Source: Phascolarctobacterium sp. (GTDB lineage: Bacteria > Bacillota > Negativicutes > Acidaminococcales > Acidaminococcaceae). Taken from it: a stretch of DNA of 34,235 nt. The notes beneath the pieces were generated by a model. It saw nothing but the letters and a program-made list of their open reading frames with translations, searched no databases and was not told the DNA's origin. The stretch covers positions 1-34,235 of the forward strand of contig SFCN01000015.1 of the NCBI GenBank assembly GCA_004558595.1, given 5' to 3'. This document shows, piece by piece, positions 15,205 to 21,420 of the stretch (positions are counted from its first letter, which is position 1; each line of letters opens with the position of its first letter). The translations under genes were made by a program, and so were the position numbers.

Positions 15205-15762
15205 ATGATTTCCACCAATGAATTCAAAACTAACGTAACTGTAACCATCGACGGTGACGCATGGCAGGTTGTTGAGTTCCAACACGTAAAACCTGGTAAG
15301 GGCGCTGCTTTCGTTCGCGCGAAAATGCGCAATCTGTGCACCGGCGCTGTTGTAGAGCGTACCTTCAACGCTGGCGAGCGTATGCCCAAGGCTCGCATTG
15401 ACCGTCGCGAAATGCAATATCTCTATGAATCCGACGGCATGTATGTATTCATGGACAACGAAACCTACGAGCAAACCGAGCTGAGCAAGGAAACTCTGGG
15501 CACCGCTCTGAACTTCCTGAAGGAAAACATGGACGTTAAGATCATGATCTACGAAGGCCGCGTACTGGGCGTTGACCTGCCCAACACTGTTGAGCTGACC
15601 GTAGTTGAAACCGAACCCGGCATTAAGGGTGATACCGCTACCGGCGGCAGCAAGAACGCTACCATGGACACCGGCTATGTTGTAAAGGTGCCTCTGTTCA
15701 TTAACGAAGGCGACGTATTGGCCATCGATACTCGTACCGGCGACTATATTTCCAGAGCATAA
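15205..15762 (+). CDS. efp: Translation elongation factor P
   Basis: A 185-aa, three-domain ribosome-binding factor that relieves stalling at consecutive prolines. The domain I loop reads HVKPGKGAAFVRAKM with K32 at the tip, the residue modified in Bacillus-type EF-P (for example 5-aminopentanolation). Later segments GERMPKARIDRREMQYLYES and LPNTVELTVVETEPG are standard. Length is exact for the family. TAGGAGGGC precedes the ATG. No EpmA/EpmB genes are in the window, so the type of K32 modification is open. A strong terminator follows 10 bases after the stop. Confidence 0.98.
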   Translation: MISTNEFKTNVTVTIDGDAWQVVEFQHVKPGKGAAFVRAKMRNLCTGAVVERTFNAGERMPKARIDRREMQYLYESDGMYVFMDNETYEQTELSKETLGTALNFLKENMDVKIMIYEGRVLGVDLPNTVELTVVETEPGIKGDTATGGSKNATMDTGYVVKVPLFINEGDVLAIDTRTGDYISRA

Positions 15763-15771
15763 TAAAAATGA

Positions 15772-15810
15772 GAAAAACAGCAGCGTCAATTCTGGCGTTG
15801 CTGTTTTTTT
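15772..15810 (+). terminator. Rho-independent terminator of efp
   Basis: A 13-bp stem runs from AACAGCAGCGTCA (about 15776-15788) to TGGCGTTGCTGTT (15793-15805), with two G-T pairs and an ATTC loop, followed by a run of T. Confidence 0.92.
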
Positions 15811-15853
15811 ATGCATTTTATGCATAGTAAGTGTATAATTTATGGCGCGGTTG

Positions 15854-15862
15854 TGGTATAAT
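15854..15862 (+). promoter_or_regulatory. Extended -10 promoter upstream of the Asp23 operon
   Basis: TGGTATAAT fits an extended -10 element (TGN-TATAAT, hexamer 15857-15862). No good -35 lies 17 bases upstream. Another TATAAT is at 15834-15839. It stands 72 bases before the Asp23 ATG. Confidence 0.5.
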
Positions 15863-15933
15863 GATAAGATGAAAATGGGTGACTGTTTTTATTTGGTGGG
15901 TTACCATCTTGAGCTATAGAGGAGGTGCTTTGG

Positions 15934-16662
15934 ATGAAGCACGAATTGGATCAGCTGGAGGATGTGAAGCTGCATGGGGCTTCTGCCAAGGCGGATAAGA
16001 AGCAGCAGACTGATGCCGAAATAGAGGATGAAAATTTAGAGGATTATGGTGATATACGCATTGCGGACGAGGTTATTCGCATCGTGGCCAGCCTGGCGGC
16101 CCAAGAGGTGCCCGGGGTAGTAAGCATGAGCGGCGGCCTGACTGATGGCATTAATCGCTTTTTGGGCAAGGAAAATGCTTCCAAGGGCGTGCGTCTGAAG
16201 TTCGAGGGCAAGACTGTGAACGTCAGCGTTTATCTTAATGTGGAATATGGCTACTGCATTCCGGAAATCGCCTTAGAGGTTCAGGAAAAGGTCAAGGAGG
16301 CCGTGGAGGCCATGACGGGCTACGAGGTACAGTTCGTGGACGTGAATGTGGAAGGCGTGGCTAAGCGTGAGACCAGGGAGCTGGAAAAGGAAGCAAGCTC
16401 AGATGAGGCTATGGCCGAAATCCTGAGAGCGCAAGCTCAAAGGGCGGAGGCTACAGAGGTCAACTCCTTTGAGCAGCAGTTGGCAGGTCTGAGAAATTTC
16501 CAGAACAATGTTAAGGAAAGCTACGAAGAAACCAGTGTTAAGGACATAAAACGCAAGCACGAGAATAATGGCTCTAAGGGCGCCACAGAAGCCGGGAGCT
16601 TTGAGCTGCCGCCGGAAGAAGAAATGGATGCCAAACATAAGCGTTTTTTTGAGGAGGATTAG
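15934..16662 (+). CDS. Asp23/Gls24 family envelope stress protein
   Basis: A 242-aa cytoplasmic protein of the Asp23/Gls24 (alkaline shock protein 23) family, which in staphylococci coats the inner membrane face by binding AmaP. The Asp23 domain spans roughly residues 38-150: IRIADEVIRIVASLAAQEVPG (shortened here as IADEVIRIVASLA), VVSMSGGLTDGINRFLGKE, and VSVYLNVEYGYCIPEIALEV. An acidic, lysine-rich N-terminal extension and a charged C-terminal tail of about 90 residues make it longer than Asp23 itself. GAGGAGG (15919-15925) selects the ATG at 15934 over the in-frame GTG at 15925. It is followed directly by amaP and the DUF2273 gene, the standard trio. Confidence 0.9.
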   Translation: MKHELDQLEDVKLHGASAKADKKQQTDAEIEDENLEDYGDIRIADEVIRIVASLAAQEVPGVVSMSGGLTDGINRFLGKENASKGVRLKFEGKTVNVSVYLNVEYGYCIPEIALEVQEKVKEAVEAMTGYEVQFVDVNVEGVAKRETRELEKEASSDEAMAEILRAQAQRAEATEVNSFEQQLAGLRNFQNNVKESYEETSVKDIKRKHENNGSKGATEAGSFELPPEEEMDAKHKRFFEED

Positions 16663-16664
16663 GC

Positions 16665-17186
16665 ATGGGTATAGCTGATAGAATTATTCTTACACTGTAT
16701 ACTTTTTTAATGGCTGTGGTCTCAGTGCTGGCGATATTGTGTAGCTTGGGCGTATTTTCCCAGGAGGGGATGGTGACCCTGGTTAACCACATTCCCGGTA
16801 ACTGGATTTATGCCGTGGGCGGCGTGATTATGCTGTTGGTAAGCCTACGCCTTTTGGTAACCGGTCTAGGCCTGACCGGTATGAGCTCTTTAAAGCTCAG
16901 CGAGACCGAAAAGGGCAAGGTTTTGGTAGGCAAGGGCGCTTTAGAGGCGTATATCGCAGTTCTGGCCCAAGAGATTTATGGTATTCATAATGTGAAGGTT
17001 ATTGTGAAGCTGGAGGATGAGGGCATTAATGTACGCATTAACGCTTCCATTGAGCCGGGCATCAATATTCCTGAAAGCTCCGAGGAGATTCGCACCAATG
17101 TGAAGGAAAGCATCAAAAAGGTTACGGGCATTGATGTGAAGGAAATGGAGCTCTTCATTAAACAGATTAAAGCTAAGGAAGAATAG
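16665..17186 (+). CDS. amaP: Alkaline shock response membrane anchor protein AmaP
   Basis: A 173-aa membrane protein with two N-terminal transmembrane segments (about residues 6-31 and 42-66) joined by a short loop, and a cytoplasmic domain with Asp23-like character (KGALEAYIAVLAQEIYG, VNVRI-like GINVRINASIEPGI). AmaP anchors Asp23 to the membrane. The gene starts three bases after the Asp23 stop with GAGGAGG inside the end of that gene, so the two products are coupled in stoichiometry. The length fits the family. Confidence 0.9.
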   Translation: MGIADRIILTLYTFLMAVVSVLAILCSLGVFSQEGMVTLVNHIPGNWIYAVGGVIMLLVSLRLLVTGLGLTGMSSLKLSETEKGKVLVGKGALEAYIAVLAQEIYGIHNVKVIVKLEDEGINVRINASIEPGINIPESSEEIRTNVKESIKKVTGIDVKEMELFIKQIKAKEE

Positions 17187-17197
17187 GAGGCGGAAAA

Positions 17198-17425
17198 ATG
17201 TTAAACGATATTTTGAATGATATCTGGAATAATTACCGTGGTCGCCTCTTTTGCTCCGCCTTCGGCCTTTTCGTAGGCGTTATGGTGCTGTGGCTGGGCT
17301 TTTTTCAGGCTCTGTTTTTAATGATTTGCATTGGTATAGGCTTCTTTATCGGCTATAAGCTGGATATGAAGGAGGACCTTTTGGAATGGCTGGATCGGCT
17401 ACTGCCGCCGGGCTACCATAGATAA
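17198..17425 (+). CDS. DUF2273 small membrane protein of the Asp23 locus
   Basis: A 75-aa protein with two closely spaced transmembrane segments (RLFCSAFGLFVGVMVLWLGF and LFLMICIGIGFFIGYKLD), a short amphipathic start and an acidic C-terminal end. It fits DUF2273, a small membrane protein of unknown activity regularly encoded after amaP. AGGAGG ten bases ahead of the ATG and 11 bases from amaP indicate the same transcript. Confidence 0.88.
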   Translation: MLNDILNDIWNNYRGRLFCSAFGLFVGVMVLWLGFFQALFLMICIGIGFFIGYKLDMKEDLLEWLDRLLPPGYHR

Positions 17426-17469
17426 GTGGATAAATATTTTTATAGATAATTTTTAGGGAGAGTGAAAAG

Positions 17470-17886
17470 ATGAGTGAAAAAATGATTAGACGCATTGCCC
17501 GTGAGGTGGCGTTGCAAAGCTTGTTCCAAATAGATTTCAATAGCTGTGAGGCTGCTGTGGCCGTGGAAGCTTCGCTTACAGAGCATGATGAGGAGAATGC
17601 TCCGAAGGCTTATGATTATGCTCTGCAGCTAGTGCAGGGCGTATTGGCGAACAAGGAGGCTATTGATGCTCGTTTGGGCCAGTATGCCATCGATTGGACT
17701 GTGGAGCGTATGCCGGCCACGGACCGCAATATTTTGCGTGTGGCTGTGTACGAAATGCTTTTCGCAGCGGAGCCTTTGGCTTATGGCGTGGCTATCAACG
17801 AGGCTGTGGAGGTCGCTAAGGTGTATGGCACCGAGGAGTCTCCTCGCTTTGTAAATGGTGTTTTAGGTAAGCTGGCGAAGGCATGA
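17470..17886 (+). CDS. nusB: Transcription antitermination factor NusB
   Basis: A 138-aa all-helical RNA-binding protein that joins NusE (S10) on boxA of rRNA operons. It opens with RRIAREVALQSLFQIDF, contains DWTVERMPATDRNILRVAVYEM, and ends with AINEAVEVAKVYGTEESPRFVNGVLGKLA, in parts NEAVEVAKVYG and FVNGVLGKLA, all typical. The length is normal. AGGGAGAG precedes the ATG. The stop overlaps the next gene (ATGA at 17883-17886). Confidence 0.95.
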   Translation: MSEKMIRRIAREVALQSLFQIDFNSCEAAVAVEASLTEHDEENAPKAYDYALQLVQGVLANKEAIDARLGQYAIDWTVERMPATDRNILRVAVYEMLFAAEPLAYGVAINEAVEVAKVYGTEESPRFVNGVLGKLAKA

Positions 17887-19025
17887 ATATTGACGAGCAA
17901 GAGCAGGGCAAATTGAAGAAGGTTTTTCTGGGTATTGATACTAGCTGCTATACTACTTCGGTGGCGATGCTGGATGAGGCCGGGGAGCTTTTAGGAGAAG
18001 CGCGGCAAATTTTAAGCGTGAAGCCAGGGCGCTGCGGTCTCCAGCAATCAGAGATGGTGTTTCAGCATACTCGTAATTTGCCGCGGCTGATGGAAGAAGC
18101 CGTGGGGCAGGTTTTGGGCTTGGCTAATTCCGAGCTTCAGGCTCGCGAGGCACATAGCGATAGCACCGTTGGGTTTTCCGGCCTTGCTCAGGCAGGCTAT
18201 GAGCTGGCGGCTATAGGTGTCAGCGGCTATCCAAGGCCGCTGGAGAACTCGTATATGCCGGCGTTTTTGGCAGGGCTGAGCGTGGCCCGCAGCATGGCTG
18301 CGGTGACGGGCGCTCAGCTGCATATTATTAGTCATCAGGAGAATCATTTGGAGGCCGGGGTATGGTCTGCCGGTGGGCCAAATGCTGCAAGGTTTTTACT
18401 GCTTCATGCCAGCGGTGGCACAACGGATGTGTTGCTGGCGGAACGCCAGCAGGATGGGCGCTACCGCATCACGGAGGTGGGCGGTAGTATGGATTTGCAT
18501 GCGGGCCAGTTCGTGGACCGCATTGGGGTAGCCTTGGGGCTGCAGTTTCCGGCAGGGCCGGCGCTGGAGGCGCTGGCTAGTAAGGCCTTGGCCAGAGTTG
18601 AGGCTGCAAGCGGCAGCGAGGCTGACGCTTTGGCGGCGCAGATGGTGGAGCTGCCGGTGTCGGTGCGCAAGCTACAGGTGAGTCTTTCGGGGCCGTGTAC
18701 AGCGGCGCTACGCAAGCTGGAGGCGGGCGCGGAGCCGGGGGCGTTAGCCCTGGGCGTGGAGCACGCGCTGGCGGAGACCTTCGCCAGGGTGCTGCGCAAT
18801 GGGGCGCAGGAGTATCGCGTGGGCGATGTGTTATTGGTGGGCGGTGTTGGCTCTAATAAGTATATTCGCCAGCATGTGGAGCAGAAGCTGGCGAAGCTGC
18901 GCTACCCGGTGCGGCTGTGGGTGCCCGAGGGGCGCTACAGCTGCGATAATGCCACGGGCTGCGCTGCGTTTGCGGTGAGAATGAATGAAACCCCTCAGTC
19001 ACCTGCGGTGACAGCTCCCCTTTAA
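17883..19025 (+). CDS. TsaD/Kae1-like ASKHA paralogue (M22 glycoprotease-like), C-terminus encoded by a repeat
   Basis: A 380-aa protein of the Kae1/TsaD/YgjD superfamily, but not the canonical t6A enzyme: motifs are divergent and gene context is wrong. Visible are an ASKHA phosphate loop (FLGIDTSCYTTSVAML), the metal pair H151 and H155 (HQENH), HASGGTTDVLLA in place of SGGHT, GGSMDLHAGQFVDRIG, VGGVGSNKYI, and D355 in DNATG, a candidate third metal ligand. A metal-dependent ATPase fold therefore seems intact; the function is unknown. It overlaps nusB by four bases. The last 13 residues (NETPQSPAVTAPL) and the TAA come mostly from repeat element C, so the original end was probably replaced. 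Codon use becomes very GC-rich in the second half. Confidence 0.82.
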   Translation: MNIDEQEQGKLKKVFLGIDTSCYTTSVAMLDEAGELLGEARQILSVKPGRCGLQQSEMVFQHTRNLPRLMEEAVGQVLGLANSELQAREAHSDSTVGFSGLAQAGYELAAIGVSGYPRPLENSYMPAFLAGLSVARSMAAVTGAQLHIISHQENHLEAGVWSAGGPNAARFLLLHASGGTTDVLLAERQQDGRYRITEVGGSMDLHAGQFVDRIGVALGLQFPAGPALEALASKALARVEAASGSEADALAAQMVELPVSVRKLQVSLSGPCTAALRKLEAGAEPGALALGVEHALAETFARVLRNGAQEYRVGDVLLVGGVGSNKYIRQHVEQKLAKLRYPVRLWVPEGRYSCDNATGCAAFAVRMNETPQSPAVTAPL

Positions 19026-19231
19026 AGGGGAGCCGGTTATAAGTGAAGTGTTAAAATTTCAAATTAAAGAATTATATCAAATATTAAACATATAATAATG
19101 TACATGTTTAATACATTAATATATTTGATGAGTAGTCTAAAATCAAGGAGAGCCTCCCCTTTAAAGGGGAGGTGTCAGCCCGAGCTATGTTAATTAGTAG
19201 GATATCCTTTAAACGGGCTGACGGAGGGGTT
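18988..19231 (+). repeat. Palindromic MITE-like element C (CCCC subtype) with AT-rich palindromic core
   Basis: Its left end (18988-19034) has AAACCCCTC, the CAGTCACC/GGTGACAG hairpin and CTCCCCTTTAAAGGGGAG. Its right end (19152-19231) has CTCCCCTTTAAAGGGGAG, then GTCAGCCCG (about 19174-19182) pairing with CGGGCTGAC over a 30-nt loop, then GGAGGGGTT. The core (19035-19151) is AT-rich and contains a nested palindrome: ATCAAATAT (19076-19084)/ATATTTGAT (19121-19129) and ATTAAACAT (19083-19091)/ATGTTTAAT (19104-19112). The left end supplies the final codons of the TsaD-like gene; the right end stops 18 bases before the DUF559 start. Confidence 0.85.
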
Positions 19232-19249
19232 GAGAAACGGAGGAGAGCC

Positions 19250-19645
19250 TTGAAATGGTTCTATAATAAAGATATAAATAACTTAGCCAAATCATTACGT
19301 AAACAAATGACTAGACAAGAAAGGCATCTGTGGTACGACTTCTTGCGTAATTATAGTGTTAAATTATATCGTCAGAGGATCATTGATAATTATGTAGCTG
19401 ACTTCTATTGCCCTGCTGCAAAGTTAGTTATTGAATTAGATGGTGGACAACATTATGATGATAAAAAGATGCTTGACGATGAACATAGGTCAGCGATTAT
19501 AAATCAATATGGTATTCGTGTCGTTAGAATTCCAAATAACGAGATTGATAATAATTTTTATAATGTGTGTACTTATTTAGATAGTGTTATACAGAAACGT
19601 ATAAAAGGGAATTCCTCAGTCACCTACGGTGACAGCTCCCTTTAA
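19250..19645 (+). CDS. DUF559 endonuclease-domain protein bracketed by palindromic repeats
   Basis: A 131-aa protein of the DUF559 family, which shares the fold of Vsr very-short-patch-repair endonucleases (PD-(D/E)XK-like). The sequence is typical: MKWFYNKDINNLAKSLRKQM, TRQERHLWYDFLRNY, RQRIIDNYVADFYC (D51), KLVIELDGGQHY (E62, D64, H68) and IRVVRIPNNEI, so the presumed catalytic residues are present. I chose the TTG at 19250 because GGAGGAG (19239-19245) precedes it and the product then begins MKWFYNKD as homologues do; the open frame extends upstream into element C. The last 11 codons and the stop lie in repeat D, giving the tail NSSVTYGDSSL. The gene is AT-rich against GC-richer neighbours and splits nusB/TsaD-like from xseA, so it was probably acquired. 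A nick or cut in repeat DNA is a plausible but unproven role. Confidence 0.85.
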   Translation: MKWFYNKDINNLAKSLRKQMTRQERHLWYDFLRNYSVKLYRQRIIDNYVADFYCPAAKLVIELDGGQHYDDKKMLDDEHRSAIINQYGIRVVRIPNNEIDNNFYNVCTYLDSVIQKRIKGNSSVTYGDSSL

Positions 19646-19655
19646 AAAGGGAGCC
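19610..19655 (+). repeat. Solo left end of the palindromic repeat, element D (TTCC subtype)
   Basis: AATTCCTCAGTCACC (19610-19624), TAC, GGTGACAG, then CTCCCTTTAAAAAGGGAG and CC form a left end only. No right end is seen in the following 100 bases. It overlaps the 3' end of the DUF559 gene and provides its stop codon. Downstream, 19656-19756 holds only AT-rich DNA with three tandem TTTTAG units (19711-19728). Confidence 0.85.
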
Positions 19656-19756
19656 ATTCTTGCTAATATTGTGTTATTTGCAATTATTTAGTGATTATAC
19701 TATCTAAACTTTTTAGTTTTAGTTTTAGTAACTAACTTATTATTATTCGAAGTCAA

Positions 19757-21160
19757 ATGCCAAAAACTTATTCCGTTACAGAAATTAACAAGTACATAAA
19801 GGGCATTTTAGATGCCGACTATGAGCTGAGGAATGTGCAGGTGCAGGGCGAGGTCAGCAATTTTAAGCGCTATGGGTCTGGGCACTGCTACTTCACCTTG
19901 AAGGATGGCGGAGGCTCACAAAATGGTGGCAGCAGTTTTGCCAGCTCGCGCTATGGCAGCATCAATGAGGGCGGTAGCGTTTTAAAGTGCGTGATGTTCC
20001 GTCATAAGGCGGAGAGCCTGCGTTTTGAGCCGAAAAATGGCGATAAAGTTCTTGCCGTAGGCCATATTCAGGTTTATGAGCGGGACGGTGTGTATCAGCT
20101 GTACACTGATTTGCTTTTAGAGCAGGGTACGGGCGATTTGATGCAGCAGTATGAAAAGCTGAAGGAGAAGCTGACCGCGGAGGGCCTCTTTGACGGGTCC
20201 CGTAAGCAGCCCCTGCCGGCTAATGCGCAACGCATTGGCATTGTTACCTCTTCTTCCGGAGCGGTGGTGCATGATGTGATTACGGTGTCTCAGCGACGCA
20301 ACCCCAGCATTAAGCTTTATCTTTATCCTGTGCAGGTACAGGGTAGGGGAGCTTCTAAGGAAATCGCCAGAGGTATCGAGTTTTTCAATAAACACGGGCT
20401 GGTTGATGTGCTCATCGTGGGCCGCGGAGGCGGCTCCATGGAGGATTTGTGGGCCTTCAACGAGGAGCCTACAGTGCGAGCTGTGGCAGTCAGTAGACTG
20501 CCGGTTATTAGCGCCGTAGGCCATGAAACGGATTTTACGCTTTGCGATTTCGCGGCGGACGCTAGGGCGGCCACTCCTTCTCAGGCCGCAGAAATGGCTG
20601 TGGTCGATATGTCCCAGTTGCGGCAACGGTATGAAAACCTGAGGCATCGCCTGCGGCGAGCTATCCAGTGGCAGCTGAATGCTGCTCAGGATGAGCTGAC
20701 GAAGCTTGCGCAAAGCCGCATGCTGCAGGACCCTCGCAGACTTTACGCGGCTCAGGCGGAGCGTTTGGAGCGATTAGAAAAATCCTACGCATTGCAGGAT
20801 CCTCGCAGATTATACGCTGCCCAGGAGGAGAAGCTCGCTAGACTTATGGGCTCATGGGCCTTTCAGGAGCCTGAAAGACTTTTCGCCGCTAAGATGCAGC
20901 GCTTGGACATGGCCTTTGCCCAATTGATTAATTTAATGCAGCAGCGTAAGCAGCAGGCGGAGCATAGCTTGGCTTTAAATCAAGCCAAATTAGAGGCCAT
21001 TAGCCCCTATGCCGTGTTTAAGCGGGGCTATAGCTGTGTGCGCGATAGTAAGCGAAAAATCATCAGCTCCATCGACGAGGTGTGCTGGGGCGATGAAATT
21101 ACGACCTCTGTCAAGGATGGACAGATTATTTCCGTAGTCCAGGAAGTGGAAAGGCGGTAA
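19757..21160 (+). CDS. xseA: Exodeoxyribonuclease VII large subunit
   Basis: A 467-aa catalytic subunit of exonuclease VII, which degrades single-stranded DNA from both ends. The N-terminal OB-fold (VQGEVSNFKRYGSGHCYFTL) binds ssDNA. The catalytic core shows GIVTSSSGAVVHD, VGRGGGSMEDLWAFNEE and SAVGHETDFTLCDF. Two oddities: a Gly/Ser-rich insertion at about residues 51-74 inside the OB-fold, and three 23-residue repeats at 323-345, 346-368 and 369-391 (LQDPRRLYAAQ-type) in the helical stalk that receives the small subunit. The SD is weak (GAAGTC). The expected link to nusB/TsaD-like is interrupted by the repeat/DUF559 insertion, so a promoter in 19656-19756 may be needed; TATACT at 19696 is the best -10 but lacks a well-spaced -35. 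Confidence 0.95.
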   Translation: MPKTYSVTEINKYIKGILDADYELRNVQVQGEVSNFKRYGSGHCYFTLKDGGGSQNGGSSFASSRYGSINEGGSVLKCVMFRHKAESLRFEPKNGDKVLAVGHIQVYERDGVYQLYTDLLLEQGTGDLMQQYEKLKEKLTAEGLFDGSRKQPLPANAQRIGIVTSSSGAVVHDVITVSQRRNPSIKLYLYPVQVQGRGASKEIARGIEFFNKHGLVDVLIVGRGGGSMEDLWAFNEEPTVRAVAVSRLPVISAVGHETDFTLCDFAADARAATPSQAAEMAVVDMSQLRQRYENLRHRLRRAIQWQLNAAQDELTKLAQSRMLQDPRRLYAAQAERLERLEKSYALQDPRRLYAAQEEKLARLMGSWAFQEPERLFAAKMQRLDMAFAQLINLMQQRKQQAEHSLALNQAKLEAISPYAVFKRGYSCVRDSKRKIISSIDEVCWGDEITTSVKDGQIISVVQEVERR

Positions 21161-21163
21161 GTG

Positions 21164-21418
21164 ATGGCAGTAAAAAAGATTGCGAAGAATATTAAATTTG
21201 AAGAAGCATTGGCTGAGCTAGAGGAGCAGGTGCGGCTTTTGGAAAGCGGCGAGCTCTCCCTAGAAGATAGCCTTGAGGTATATAAATATGGCGTGGAGCT
21301 GAGCAAGGTTTGCAGTGGTAAGCTGGAGGCAGTGAAGCAGGAAGTGGAAAAAATCGTGGTCGCCGACGGCGATGACGATGACTATAGATTAGCACCGTTC
21401 CAGGATTTGGAGGGATAA
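21164..21418 (+). CDS. xseB: Exodeoxyribonuclease VII small subunit
   Basis: An 84-aa helical partner of XseA. FEEALAELEEQVRLLESGEL and SLEDSLEVYKYGVELSKVCS are the family signatures, followed by an acidic tail. XseB chains wrap around the XseA stalk and restrain activity. GTG 21161 immediately after the xseA stop is in frame, but ATG 21164 is the more usual start. Only two codon-free bases separate it from ispA. Confidence 0.95.
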   Translation: MAVKKIAKNIKFEEALAELEEQVRLLESGELSLEDSLEVYKYGVELSKVCSGKLEAVKQEVEKIVVADGDDDDYRLAPFQDLEG

Positions 21419-21420
21419 AA

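Noticed and set aside
17883..19025. Annotation as the canonical t6A enzyme TsaD
   Set aside because: Motifs differ (SGGTT instead of SGGHT) and the locus is that of a known type of paralogue; whether a true tsaD exists elsewhere cannot be seen here.
18988..19655. Classical insertion sequence
   Set aside because: No DDE, Y1 or serine transposase is encoded; the only gene is DUF559 and no target-site duplication is evident.
19674..19701. Sigma-A promoter for xseA (TTGCAA...TATACT)
   Set aside because: The spacer is only 12 nt; a promoter may exist but this pair does not support it.
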